Assembly: GCA_022747635.1 (NCBI GenBank)
Contig: JAKTNV010000027.1
Coordinates: forward strand, 1,157,501 to 1,221,500
Source of the DNA: Hetaerina americana
Taxonomy: Eukaryota > Arthropoda > Insecta > Odonata > Calopterygidae
Direction: 5' to 3'
Length of the DNA stretch: 64,000 nucleotides
Part shown: piece by piece, positions 11,310 to 22,060 of the stretch
Layout of the letters: each line of letters starts with the position of its first letter
How positions within the stretch are numbered: the stretch's first letter is position 1
The notes under the pieces: model-generated
Told to the model about the DNA's origin: nothing
Seen by the model: the letters and a program-made list of their open reading frames with translations, nothing else
Databases searched by the model: none
Made by a program: the position numbers and the translations under genes

Positions 11310-11691
11310 CGAGGGCAGGCTGAAAACGAATGCACACACGCTTGTAGAGCACGTACAAAACGACCAATAGAAGCATTCATGGTGGCATGTGGAAGCAACA
11401 TCCCCCTAAACACTTATGTGCAGGTTTGAGGTCGTTACATTAACCCAGTGTATTTTGAGAAGTGGAAGTATGGAGACGTGTTCTAGTACTATGTCTCGCG
11501 TTTACATGGCACTAGAACACGTCTCCGTACTTCCGCTTTTCCAAAATACACCGGATGAATGTAACGACCTCAAACCTGCGCATTCATGTCGAGGGGGAAT
11601 GTTACTTCCACATGCCACCAGGAGTACCTCTGAAGCTAAATTTTGTTTGTTGTCTACAAGCATGTGTGCATTAGTTTTCAGCCTACCCTCG
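11310..11691. mobile_element. fold-back element made of two mariner 5' ends, TA target duplication
   Basis: Two arms of about 190 bp are inverted about a centre near 11503. Outer ends are CGAGGGCAGGCTGAAAACG and, inverted, CGAGGGTAGGCTGAAAACT, flanked by TA at 11308-11309 and 11692-11693. Each arm matches the 5' end of the mariner at 33024-33310 and carries its start-codon region (TATGTCTCGCGTTTAC; compare ATGTCAACGCGAGTTAAAC). The element is therefore two head-to-head copies of a mariner 5' end with no transposase body. Confidence 0.88.
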
Positions 11692-11699
11692 TATTTTTA

Positions 11700-12370
11700 A
11701 CGGTCAGAATAGTACCGTTTATGCTGAACGAATCAAAATCTTTCTCCTCTGATCTGCGCAGTAAATATGATCACCGTTGGGGCTCCCAACGTTTTGCAAG
11801 TGCTTCCAGCGAGCGAGCAGCGTCCGCAGTTCACTCTTTTCCACTCCACTTGCACACTGACCCCTCGACGGCGCCACACCTCCTCACCCCTATCCCACTC
11901 TCCCCTTGCCCGCCCGACCGAGTTCCTCTCGCCCGCCGCTCGTTCCGTTACCTCCGCGGAATTTCTCCGGCCGGAGGAGCCCTCGGAAACAAACCCTTTC
12001 GCCGGCGTGCGCTCATCACTTAGAGCGCGAGCAGGTCGATGTCTTCCGCTCCATCCTCGGGGGGAAGTCTTCCCGTTCCCACGAGGTGCCTCTCGGAGAG
12101 GGGTCTTTGATTCCGGTCAAGTGCGAGGGGGTGGAAGGGGATGATTCCGGGAGGGTTGAGCGAGGTATTCCCCGTAATCCAACTTTGCAATGGAATGATT
12201 ATTCCTTGTGAAGGCTTCCGCGGTGTGCAGATATTGAGCATCAAAGTTTTATGGGACTTACTCCCAGTTGGTCCATATTTCTGCATTTCTGCGACTACAG
12301 TTTCGCCGGCGTTTCAGACGGTGTCTTCTGGTCAGAAGTGGTTGATGCTCGCTTTCGACGTTAAAGGTTG
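11700..12370. other. GC- and CpG-rich island, no gene recognised
   Basis: From about 11810 to 12150 the DNA is markedly GC- and CpG-rich. Overlapping open frames on both strands (up to 126 residues) are rich in P/S/R and show no domain. It could be a promoter-type CpG island or a first exon, but splice or TATA support is lacking. Confidence 0.45.
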
Positions 12371-12373
12371 TTA

Positions 12374-12930
12374 CAGGGTGCGTTCCAAAAGTAATGCAAT
12401 TATTTTTTTATTTAGAGAAACTTTAGAGGATTTCATTTATATGGAACAGATGTGTACAAACCCCTAAAATTCTTCAAAGTACTGTCCTTGGACCTCAACT
12501 CATTTTTTCCAGCGACTCTGCCATGACCGGTACGCGCCCAGGAAGGCATCTTCGGGGACCTCTCGCAAGGTCTTCGTCACGGTTGATTGGATCTTTTCTA
12601 TGGACGAAAAATGGGTTCCTTTCAGGACTACCTTAATCCGAGGGAGCAAAAAGAAGTCTGCCGGGGCGACGTCAGGACTATATAGAGGGGTGAGGCAGCG
12701 TTGGCACCTGGCGTTTCACCAGGAAATCGCGGACTCGTGGCGCTTTGTGGCATCGAACACCTTGGCCTCGAGCTTGGCGTACACTTTCCGCATCGCTGAA
12801 TCTTCAGTAGGACAGAGCACGTAAGCCTCATGAATCATTTTGTTAGTTTTCTCAAGAGATTTTTTCAGTTTAGCACAAAACTTAGTAATCGCGTCATGTT
12901 GCTCGATCGTCGATTCCATTTTTCTCAAGA
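12374..12930 (-). mobile_element. mariner-like transposon remnant
   Basis: The left end GGTGCGTTCCAAAAGTAATG is a typical mariner terminus. Minus-strand reading gives the third-catalytic block YSPDVAPADFFLLP (near 12680), then a C-terminal tail ending SRWKK. Further right a minus frame begins MESTIEQHDAITKFCAKLKK and continues NKMIHEAY, a mariner N-terminal helix region. The middle of the transposase, with the first two catalytic aspartates, is absent. The right terminus was not found. Confidence 0.72.
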
Positions 12931-14190
12931 CACGTTCGGCGCGCAGAGGTTTGCAATAACTGAAGTCCTTCCGCTTCCACAGCTTGGAGAGCACTGAGAT
13001 TGGTTTCGCAACAAAGCTTAGCGTCTCCCCCCCCCACCACCTCCTCCAATTGGTTTGATCGCAGTCCGACGAATAGGAGCGGCGTGGGAAGTTAAATTGC
13101 TTAACTTTAAGATCGCACTCTGTATTTCCACAATGTAAATCCACAGCGAAAGAAGTAATAAACTCGGAATCAGATAGCAGTAACATAACCAAAACCCCGT
13201 TACAGAATAAACTCCTCTTTGGGGTGGAACGATAATATGGGATGTAGAAGTAAACAGAGGAAGCGGTGGCGGAAAAGGGAATGGTTCATGCCGGTTTTGT
13301 TCGTCTTTTAAACCTCTGTTCAGGTGCGCTCTGATTGGCCAAATAATTAACCGCCCTCTGGGGCAATATCTGATTGGTCAATTTTTTATGTTTTCTTGGT
13401 TACTCTGTGGTTGGCTGTTGGAGTTATCAGGTTGAAGACGCGTTTCCAGGAGCTTCTCTATTGAAGTTTTTGAATTTCTTGTGGATTTCTATGGCTTCCC
13501 GAATGAGTCGTAGGCGAAACTGTTGTCCCAGGAATACGGACCCACGCGGAGTAGATCCCGGAAGACATAGATTTTATAATGTAATTATTAGTTGGCCCAA
13601 TTTGGTTGGTATTGCTCGAGGGGCCAGAATAGGATGTTGGTAAAGCGGCTTTTTACTGTGGCGAGGGATCGCCGATCAGTGGTGTTGTATCAATGAAATA
13701 ATGGCCTGAATAGGCCAAGCATTGTAGTAATGAGCGTAATTGCATAGGTTTTTTTATGGTAATTCTGGGTTTTCAGGTTCTCTTAAATCCATAAAAATCA
13801 AGCGAAGTTCCAGGCGTGATGGGGGAAGAGAGGGCCACCGGGAGAATTCCGAAGTCAGGATACGTGGATGCGGGAGACACTGAGATGCAGAGGGAAAAGC
13901 TGCGTGAGGCGAAGAAGCTCTTACAGAGATTCCAGAGTCGATGGCGAGCACCTGAAGCAAAGATGTCAAGAAAAGGCGAACAAAAACCTCCAATGGAGCA
14001 AAATTTAAAATTTCTCGGAAACTTGGTCATTGAAATAATAAGATGAGGGTAAGTTGGAGACTAGGGGATGCTGAAAGCGGGAATGGAGGGGAGGAGTATG
14101 TTTGGTGGAAAGGAGGGAGGAAAAAAAATAGGCATTACTGTTTAAATGAAGCAAGGTAGAAAGTATGCAGAGCTAAAGAATGAGTTACTT
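12931..14190. other. unassigned; one charged frame
   Basis: No family was recognised. The plus frame at 13816-14046 (76 residues, rich in E/K/R, e.g. REKLREAKKLLQRFQ written QREKLREAKKLLQRFQSRW) is followed after its stop by GTAAGT, an exon-end-like sequence. That is suggestive only. Confidence 0.35.
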
Positions 14191-14194
14191 GTGA

Positions 14195-14953
14195 GAGAAG
14201 CGGAATTGTGGAGACGTGTTCTAGTGCTTTGTTAACGCGAGTTAAACAGCGTGCTGTCATCGAATATTTAACTGCTGAAAAAGTACTCCCACTGAGATTA
14301 ATCGTCGTTTAAAGGCCGTTTATGGTGGCAATGCTGTTGATAGGTCTACTGTAAATCGATGGGTAGTAAAATTTCGTGGTTGCGAGCCTGTTAAAGCCAT
14401 TATTGTTGATGAAATACGCAGCCGACGTCCGATTACTGCCACAGACGATAAACATCGCAAACTCGTCGAAGATTTGATACAAAATGACCGGCGAATCACT
14501 CAAAAGCGTATCGCAAGCCATATTGGTATATTCAAGGAGCGTGTCGGCTTCATTATTGAACAATTGGGATACCGTAAAATCTGTACACCATGGGCACCAC
14601 GCCGTATCACAGACGAGAACAAACAGCGCCAATTGGAATGCTGCGAGCAACTTTTGCAGCGCTACCGTGACGATGGAAACGACTTTACATAATCATTGCA
14701 CATCTGACGATGAGGTGAAGGCAGCTGTCAAGTCCTGGATTCGGGAAAGTCGGAAGAGTATTTCAGTGACGGAATGAAAACACTTGTTACACGTTGGGAG
14801 AAATGTGTTAGCCTTAACAGTAATTATGTTTGAAAATAAATATATGATTTTGAAATTTAAGAATTGTAGTTTAATGTACTCGTTGTTCGTTATTACTCTA
14901 TGTTTTTGTTCGCTTTTTACAAGCATGTGTGCTTTACTTTTCAGCCTACCCTC
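14195..14953 (+). mobile_element. mariner-like transposon, catalytic core deleted
   Basis: Plus-strand text runs from the N-terminus (ACGCGAGTTAAACAGCG, helix-turn-helix block NAVDRSTVNRWVVKFRG) through ITQKRIASHIGI and LGYRKICTPWAPRRIT to QRYRDDGNDFT at 14691. It then jumps to the C-terminal block TSDDEVKAAVKSWIRES. The stretch with all three catalytic acidic residues is missing. The 3' terminal repeat (ACAAGCATGTGTGC...CAGCCTACCCTCG) matches the ends of 11310-11691 and 33024-33310. An early frameshift sits near 14290. Confidence 0.88.
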
Positions 14954-14966
14954 GTCTTTTAGTTAA

Positions 14967-15158
14967 TGGTATACGCATGCGTGTAATTTAAAAACGTTGT
15001 TGCACACATATACACCTGTATACGACCGTAGGTGTAGATTTGCATGAATTTGTTGTTTGTGCATATGATTTTACTCTCTTTTACGGATGTTCAACTAACA
15101 ACCCGCCACACGCTCCTGCGGGAGTTTTGGGGTATCATGTAGATGTAAATAGATGTAG
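14967..15158 (+). mobile_element. LINE 3' end (hairpin-tailed CR1-like)
   Basis: TGTAGATTTGCATGAATTTG, CTCTTTTACGG and a reduced hairpin (CCCGCCACACGCTCC...GGGGTATCATG) precede ATGTAGATGTA and TAGATGTAG. It abuts the mariner 3' end. Confidence 0.82.
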
Positions 15159-15925
15159 AAACCATGAATTGACCCTGCGTTCATTTTAGGCTAGAATTTC
15201 TTGCATAGCCACACTGATTTATTTCGTTCCCTTTTGATTCTACATTATTGCGTCGTACCTCGCGTTTTTCTTCGGTTGTGAGATCGGCCCTGGATTCCAA
15301 CACTTTCGGTGCTCCGGCAAAGTAAATCCATTTCATCCGCCAATTTAACAGATGCGGTGCCTTACCTGCCTATTCCCGTCCTCATGTATTTATGTGGCCT
15401 GATTTATTCGGCTATCTTCCTATTTAAACGGTATGTAAATCGACGAAGAATGGAAAAGACTGTCTCATTCTTATGTCTGACGTCTGACCTGTTCCAATTG
15501 GTCAACCGCCCCCTGCAAATTGTTTGAACGGCCGCTGATTATTTCGCGATGGACAAAGAGAGAGAGAGACATGCGAGGCCTGTTATCGGACGTGGATGCA
15601 AGCGTAAACCGCCAACCGTCGTCATGGTCCACGACAAATGCCATACGCCTGCTTTATCTCCCCACTGAATGATCTCCCTCCTTTCTCGAATAGATTTTAG
15701 TCCCACCTGGGACGAATATGGCCGTGAGGGTGCGGTTAACAAATAATTCCGAAGTTTTCAGGCAATAACACGAATGTCCTTCGTCCGTCGCGTTTAACAT
15801 TAGTACCAGTGATTGGTATTGACGACCGACAACAGAGCTCATTCGCACTAAATCTACATAGTATTTATTTTTCCCCCAATAATGACCAAATTTTAAAGGC
15901 ACCAGAGACGACCTACTCTGAAATC
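15159..15925. other. unassigned stretch
   Basis: Nothing with a recognisable family. A GA run lies at about 15560. Open frames up to 116 residues on the minus strand (15654-16004) have no domain. Confidence 0.4.
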
Positions 15926-16721
15926 CGAGGGCGGTCCAGAAAGTAATATCTGTTATGCTATTAAAAATACACTGGAATAGATACAGAAAATTTATTATTT
16001 TCATCTCAAAATTACATGTCTATACTATTTTTATGCATATTCACGGAACAGATTTAAATATTTTTCATATCTCTGAACTATTAGCGTTCAAATTCCCTCA
16101 GCATGAAATTCTGTCGCCTGAGGTGACGCAGCCAACCTAGGACGGCATCTGTTGAAGTTCCTCGTCGAGACGAACACAAAACATGTAGTAGCCTAACTTT
16201 TCAGTCGTGTTTCCATGCAACAGAGTCGTAGAAATCTGTGGGAAAACTTTCTAGAGATTTCAGATGTCGTAAAACGCCGGTTTTCACGAACTTTTTCGTC
16301 AATTTTCAGGTGCAGTTCAATTGTTGACCACCGACGGGGGCGTCCACTTCTGTCATCATCGTCATCATGGACATTTGTCCGTTCACTCTTAAACGAACGA
16401 CAACACTGTCATACTCAACTCTCATTGCCATTTGGTCCATTGAGAGCACACATTTCCCAGTGATGAATGTCAGCAGCGTTGAAGTTTTTTTTATCAGTAT
16501 AAACCTTGTCGCTGAACGAACTTCTCATTTGGCGGGAATTTCAATTGCATTGTTCATTTTGACTTGCTATTGTATGAATAAACGACAAGGGGAGAGACCT
16601 TCCAACCGCTGCAGATCGAGGCGTACTGACCTACTGTTTGGGTAAATACAGCGCCCATTTGGCTCCCTCTTCCATTAATCCTCACGCTACACGACGGGAG
16701 ATATTTTCTGAACAGCCCTCG
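15926..16721 (-). mobile_element. mariner-like element with GAGGGC termini, deleted
   Basis: Ends CGAGGGCGGTCCAGAAAG and, inverted, CGAGGGCTGTTCAGAAAA fit common mariner termini; TA follows the right end. The minus strand reads LKIDEKVRENRRFTTSEISR, a conserved mariner N-terminal block (second DNA-binding helix region), with the remainder lost or frameshifted. No catalytic motif is readable. Confidence 0.75.
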
Positions 16722-17053
16722 TAAATTGAGTCATTTTTGACAGATGTTCCACTTTTAATCTCTTTTGAATTAACTTTTGAGCGATTAAGAATGAAAAATG
16801 ACAAATTTTGGTTTATTTAAATTTTAAAACAATGAATCATAGCCCGGAAAATGGGAAACGACAGAGAAAAGACATGTATCGATGCCTTAGAGGAGAATGG
16901 GTATCATCGGACGTAACAACCCATTTCTGACTCTTATCAGGAGCCATGCAAATTTTTAATAAATATCTTCTTAATCCTATGGCAAGGCGTTGTGAAATGC
17001 ACCCCTAATTCTGTCACGGTATGCCTATGAAGCCTGCGTAAAATAGCGGGTCT
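16722..17053. other. unassigned AT-rich stretch
   Basis: No feature seen. Confidence 0.5.
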
Positions 17054-17275
17054 CATCTACATCCACACAATACCTCGCAAGGCGTCGCAAGGGCGTGCAG
17101 TGGCAGGTGTGAGGTCACCAACCATGCATGTACATTCCCAATCATGTCACCCCTACACAGATATTAATTTGATCGCACACTCGAAAATTGTTAATCACAC
17201 GAAAGAAAGTACTCACATGAAACAGCATTCATTTACAAGATACGTACTCGTATATTAATAAACGTCTCGTGTGGC
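17054..17275 (-). mobile_element. LINE 3' end, second subfamily
   Basis: CATCTACATCCACACAATACC and a diverged hairpin precede GAGGTCACCAACCATGCATG and ATCACACGAAAGAAAGTACT. These blocks are shared with 45187-45800 and 48248-48610, and differ from the main 3' UTR type. Confidence 0.85.
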
Positions 17276-17334
17276 CTTAAATCACTATACATGTATTTCC
17301 CTCTACTCACTCCCAACCACTGTTCTCATATTAC

Positions 17335-17475
17335 CATCTACATCTACGTAATACCCCGAAAGCCTTCGCAAGAGCGAGTGGCGGGGGGTGTTATGTCACT
17401 ACCTATAAAGGGAACAAAACCATATTCAAAATCAACACATACATGCAAAACTATGCCCACAGTGGCGTAAACATT
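17335..17475 (-). mobile_element. LINE 3' end (hairpin-tailed CR1-like)
   Basis: CATCTACATCTACGTAATAC, hairpin with GAAAGCCTTCG variants, GTGTTATGTCACTACC, then AAAATCAACACATACATGC. Confidence 0.88.
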
Positions 17476-17559
17476 ATTGCTAGTTTGCATTACTAAATGC
17501 AGTTCAAAATGGGGATTGTCATTAAATCTTAATAATTGTTTGGTGGCAAATTTCTTTAA

Positions 17560-17705
17560 AAGATCGACCTGATTTTTTTACAAATTAGCTGGAGTTGACC
17601 TAGAAGTAGTTGATGCGGCAAAATACCTAGGTGTTACATTCACTAAAGACTTAACTTGGGGGATCCACGTAAAGTCTGCGGGAAAGCATATAAAAAATTA
17701 ATCAA
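17560..17705 (+). pseudogene. CR1-like LINE RT fragment
   Basis: Plus reading gives KYLGVTFTKDLTWGIHVKS, the conserved block about 30-50 residues after the catalytic box of CR1/L2-clade RTs. It is truncated on both sides. Confidence 0.7.
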
Positions 17706-18479
17706 TAATTTTTTGGTGGATATTATTGGAATATTGTGCTAATACAGACAATTACAGAGAATATTAACAGTGACACCAGCGGCTCTGATAATCATTGAAA
17801 ATTTAATTCGCTCTTATCCCGTTCACAACCCATCGCAGAGTTCATGAGTATTATGACTCCATAGAAAGGTCGCGTATGGCTGCAGATAATTATTCAGATT
17901 AAGACACTCGCAGATGTTCACATTATAATTTCAATACATAATTTCCCAATGTGTGTGTTTTTTCTCAGACAACCAGCCCCACTATGACCTTTGAAAGGTC
18001 AAAGTCTTCTCACTGAGGGCATCGATGATGGGTCATAAAATATATCAAATGAAATCATTCCAAAGAAGAGCAAAATGGTGAAGAAACGTCTGAATGAGCT
18101 CATTTGTGGCAGTTAGGACTCGATTTGATCAACATTATTCGCCACCCCATTATTAAAGTTTCGAGCAGCGAACTGCGAAATCCAGAAAACTATATTTACA
18201 TAATTAATAAATAACATAATTAATAAAATAAACATAATTTCGCACATACCAAGGGTCGTAATTTCGTGCATCAGAAAAAGAGTAGAGCGAAAACGAAGCT
18301 ATCCCAGACCGTAAACTTCATTGGTGCCAGGTTGTAAAGGGGGGGGGGAGTTACAAGTAAAGGGAAAGATAGGAAACTCGCAATAGGTCACTAGGGTGTG
18401 TTTGTGGAAGAGTGACCCACATATACCACCTCACTCACACTCAAAAGGGCAAAATTAATAATAAAAATAAAACAAACTT
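17706..18479. other. unassigned AT-rich stretch
   Basis: No gene recognised. A poly-G run lies at 18341. Confidence 0.45.
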
Positions 18480-18800
18480 ACAACCACTCGATCCCTAGGG
18501 TATGTGTTAAGGAATATCAATCACTCTCGTGAATCGCATTCCCACACACTCAGGGTTAACGAGGGTCCCTCCTATGCCCTATGCCCGTTACCCGTCAATC
18601 ACACAGATGAATGCAAAATTATAAAACGGATGTAACGAAGCAGAAAGGACTTACGCAATCACTCAATCACTCACTCGGGTGTGTTAGGCCTCTGTGAATC
18701 GTACTCGCTCGCTCGCTCAGGGTTTACAAGGATCCCTCGTATGCCAGTGACCCGTCAATCACACAGATACATACAAACTTTGGATTTTTTGAGAGGAGCA
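18480..18800. repeat. diverged tandem duplication, about 170-180 bp apart
   Basis: Two blocks share the order GTGTTA..., GTGAATCG, CTCAGGGTT, GGNTCCCTCNTATGCC and ACCCGTCAATCACACAGAT. The first ends near 18610, the second near 18770. Short CTCACTCAC/GCTCGCTCGCTC runs are mixed in. Probably an old satellite-like unit. Confidence 0.7.
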
Positions 18801-18937
18801 GAGGTTATATCTCATCTGTAATTATGTCACTCACTGATGGAAAGGAATGGGAAATAAAACCAGGATGTATTTTTATGTTCCGTAGCTTTCGAGAAGGCGT
18901 TCTATTGAGTAAATTGGGTGGAACAACATATCTAATG

Positions 18938-19151
18938 GTCTCAGGTTTTCCCGGCGTATGGTATTCAAGAAGTTCTCTCGGGTTTTCCACCGGGTCAGGT
19001 TGCAGTACACCGACGTTTCGAAGGCTGACTCTGCCATCGTCTTCAGGGTGAAGACTCACATCACTTCACCCTGAAGACGATGGTAGAGTCAGCCTTCGAA
19101 ACGTCGGTGTACTGCAACCTGACCCGGTGGAAAACCCGAGAGAACTTCTTG
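18938..19151. mobile_element. fold-back insertion with 13-bp target-site duplication
   Basis: Arms 18962-19053 and 19064-19154 are nearly perfect reverse complements (about 90 bp) around the 10-base loop ACTCACATCA. The direct repeat AACATATCTAATG occurs at 18925-18937 and 19152-19164, so the whole palindrome is an insertion. The arm contains TTCGAAACGTCGG and GACCCGGTGGAAAACCCG. The target duplication is longer than the TA expected of mariners. Confidence 0.9.
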
Positions 19152-19319
19152 AACATATCTAATGCATTACAGAAGATAGGAGTAGAGTTGAGGGATAGGG
19201 TGCTCCGTGATCAGGGCATATCCCAAGGTGTACAGGGACGGGTGACGTTTAGTTCAGAGCTGTCCGCTCTCACCCGTGGTTTTCAATGCCTTTGCAGAAG
19301 CATACCGCATTCACCTCTG

Positions 19320-19447
19320 TTGGTGTAGATTTGAATGAATTTGTTGGTTTTGGTTGTGGGGTCATTTTTTTACGGGTGGTGACCTAACACCCCCCGCCAC
19401 ACGCCCTTGTGGCGGCTTGCGGGGTGTTGTGTAGACGTAGATGTAGA
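19320..19447 (+). mobile_element. LINE 3' end (hairpin-tailed CR1-like)
   Basis: TTTTTTTACGGGTGGTGACC, the intact hairpin and TGTTGTGTAGACGTAGATGTAG tail. Confidence 0.92.
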
Positions 19448-19970
19448 AGGAATGGCAGGAGAGGCATTGGAATAGCTAGTCGAAGGAAGAATGGCAGCTG
19501 ATCAAGCCAGATTAAAGGATTATCAAGGTTTGATTGTAAGTAAGCCATGGGAATGTTTTAATAGCTTAATCTATTTCAGAAATGGTGTAATGGTAATGAA
19601 TCATCAGGAAAGTAAAGTTACTGGATGTTTTAGAAATAGGGTGACGTTGATCGTTTTGCAACTTCCGGCAACGATATCGAGAGTACTCGACCTCCATAAG
19701 CAGGGAAGAGTTGTGCAAAAACTGGTTTTTATTTTATCATTCAATATCGAAGTGAAGGAATTGTAGGTTCCTTTAAGGTAATGATTACTTTCTGTAGATT
19801 ATGAACTCATAACCAGCAGCAGATAAATATGTCTAACTATAACCATAGCAAAGGCAAAATACCTGAATATATGCATTAAATATTTAGGTGTATACTCCGT
19901 TTCGCCCAATCACTGCTGTGCATAATTGTGAGACTCTTGGTGAGTCGATCTTTGGTGCGGAAACTTGGTC
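19448..19970. other. unassigned stretch
   Basis: A 91-residue plus frame at 19491-19766 has no recognisable domain. No other signal. Confidence 0.4.
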
Positions 19971-19974
19971 TTTG

Positions 19975-20075
19975 AGCATTTAATTCAGGGTGTAAAAAAT
20001 CATTCCCATTGGCCGGGATTCCAACCCGGATTCCTCGATGTCTCACCGAGTGCTCTAGCCAGTTAAGGTAACACT
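19975..20075 (-). mobile_element. tRNA-derived SINE head
   Basis: On the minus strand the order is TAACTGGCTAGAGCACTCGG (A-box region), then GGGTTGGAATCCCGG (B-box region). It ends in TTTTACACCCTGAATTAAAT. A diverged copy lies at 20295-20375. Confidence 0.55.
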
Positions 20076-20294
20076 TTGAGATTTTGGGGGATTTAAATGA
20101 ACAAGGCGAGATACCGTACATGCGTACAATGTCCCAGGCATTCGTAGTCGTGCGCGACGCGCCACAGTCCGCGAGGTTAAAGCCAACTTTAACCACTGAG
20201 GGTGTTTTACCTTTGTCATATTTCAAAGACACTGCGGGAGATGCTGCAGAAGTAACTTTTGACGGAGTCATCCTCTAAATGTGCATTACATTGC

Positions 20295-20375
20295 ACTAAT
20301 TTCAGAGTGTAAAAACCATTCGCCTCGAGCAGAATACGAAACCAGATCCCTTGATGTCCGGACGAGTGCTTTGAA
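20295..20375 (-). mobile_element. diverged second copy of the same SINE head
   Basis: TTCAGAGTGTAAAAACCATT, GATCCCTTGATGTC and CGAGTGCTTTGAAG line up in order with 19975-20075. Confidence 0.5.
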
Positions 20376-20465
20376 GTGGACGCCTAGGTAGCTCAATTGG
20401 CTAAATGCTCGTATCTACTGAAACTGTGTTTTAATTGGTTTCAATCCAATAATATCGTGAAATTT
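20376..20465 (+). mobile_element. tRNA-like SINE head
   Basis: A-box TAGCTCAATTGG (20389-20400) and B-box GGTTTCAATCC (20437-20447) at tRNA spacing, but without a convincing acceptor stem or anticodon arm. Confidence 0.5.
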
Positions 20466-20751
20466 TCATTCTACAAAAAACTTGATATGATTTGCATTTA
20501 CGCCAAAAGAGTTAAAATGTATGAAAGAGGGCAATACTGGCAGTAATGTCATTGTGGTCGATGCATTGCTTCTCAGCAGGCAATGGAATAGTTGTGATTT
20601 AAGTTTTATGGGTGGAACGCTAAGTTCCTGTGCTTATATCTAAGTCGTCTTGTACAGGTTTTAGGCCAAATTTCGTTGCATCGTGTGAAAGAGGTCTTAG
20701 GAAACCACAAAACTACTGCGAATCCTCTAACTTTGAATTGCCCAGAGATTA

Positions 20752-21045
20752 TGCGGTGGCTAACGTACTGGCTTCCCACCCAGAAGGGCCCGGGTTCAAA
20801 TCCCGGCGGTGTTGACTATTTTTCAGTGGTATCTCGATCCCTACTTGAGGTGCTTGAGATGTGGAGGGCACTTTGAGTGAGTACGCCGTCCGTCGGATGG
20901 GACGTTAAGCTGCGGACTCCTTGGCGCTTTTCGTTAAGAGCAGGCTAATGCCGACGCCGGGTTTCTCTCCACCCTTCATCCTTTTCAGTCTATCCCCTAT
21001 GGCGCAAATGACCTCAGCTGTCGGTCGCCTTCCCTAAATATTACT
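20752..21045 (+). mobile_element. tRNA-derived SINE, near full length
   Basis: Head TGCGGTGGCTAACGTACTGG with B-box GGTTCAAATCC (20792-20802), then ATTTTTCAGTGGTATCTCGA and a body with GTCGGATGGGACGTTAAGC, TTCGTTAAGAGCAGGCTAAT and GACGCCGGGTTTCTCTCC. About 290 bp. Copies: 8245-8385 (5' part) and, inverted, 22005-22060 (body part). Confidence 0.8.
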
Positions 21046-21059
21046 ACTAGGTTGATATT

Positions 21060-21995
21060 TAGCATATGCATTTTTCAAATAAAAAGAATGCAGAAAAGGA
21101 AATTTACACCCTCTTTAGAGAAAAAATCCCATGTAGCAGTCAATGCAAATATTTAGGCATTTACTTAACTAGGGATCTTGGGTGGAGAGTCCAAGTTGAT
21201 AATTTAACACGGAATGCATGTAAAGTATTGCATTGGGTAATGAGAAATTGAAAAGGAAGTAGCGTAGCCACAAAAGAAAAAGCATGTAAGGTACTGCTTA
21301 TCCCTATCCTAGAATACTCCTCCATAGTATGGGATCCATATGAGGTGGGACATATTAAAAAGATAGAAAAAGTTCAAAGAAAGGCAGCAAGATATGTACT
21401 CGGAAGGTACAAAAGAACAGATAGTGTCACAGAAATGTTAGATATACTGAAATGGGAGAGTTTGAAAAATAGAAGAAAAAGGAGTAGGTTAGGCGCGATG
21501 TACAGAATTGTTAAAAAGAATGAAGCGTGGGAAGATTTATGGAAAGAGATAGAAAATCCTAACTGTAAAGGGAAAAAATGATCACAGTTTCAAAATAAAA
21601 ATAAGGACTCAAAAAACAAATAAGAAAAAATACTCTTTTTTAAATAGAACTCTTATTGATTGGAACCAGCTGCCTGGAGGTTTGTTTGAGCCCTTTCCAT
21701 CCAATTTTAAGGAGTTTTAAGTTGAAATGTAAAGCAGCCACTGGGTAATAACCTTCATTGTAGTTATTTAAATATTGTTTGTATGTGATGTGGACAGCAT
21801 TTTGTATGTGATGTGGAAGCTTGTGTGCATGTGATGTGGAAGTGTCATTGTATGTAAGAATATTTTGTCTCTTATCTGTTTTTATAGTGCGTGTATGTAT
21901 GTCACTTTCGTTGTGAGACTTCTTTGGCCAAACTTGATCGTTGCCACCAGGAAAATCGCCTAATTGCAACGTAATTCTAAAATAATAAAAAATAA
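21060..21995 (+). pseudogene. CR1/L2-like LINE: RT C-terminus and 3' UTR
   Basis: Plus reading: KYLGIYLTRDLGWRVQVDNL, then after an in-frame stop (21249) the RT thumb-like region PILEYSSIVWDPYEVGHIKK and KVQRKAARYVLGRYKR, with EMLDILKWESLKNRRKRSRL. It ends, after a frameshift near 21580, in TLIDWNQLPGG. This order is diagnostic for CR1/L2-clade RT C-termini. The 3' UTR ends in AATAATAAAAAATAAT, a different tail from the hairpin family. The related copy at 29946-30690 shares the IDWN...LFEPFP ending. Confidence 0.85.
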
Positions 21996-22004
21996 TTTAG
22001 GAAT

Positions 22005-22060
22005 AAACTAAGGGTGAAGAGAAACCCGGCGCCATAATTAGCCTACTCTAACAATTAGCG
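22005..22060 (-). mobile_element. SINE body fragment
   Basis: AAGGGTGAAGAGAAACCCGG and ATTAGCCTACTCTAAC are the inverted body of the SINE at 20752-21045. Confidence 0.6.

Noticed and set aside
12716..13192. 158-residue minus frame as a host gene
   Set aside because: Its central part is a mariner N-terminal block and its C-terminal part runs into mariner DDE sequence.
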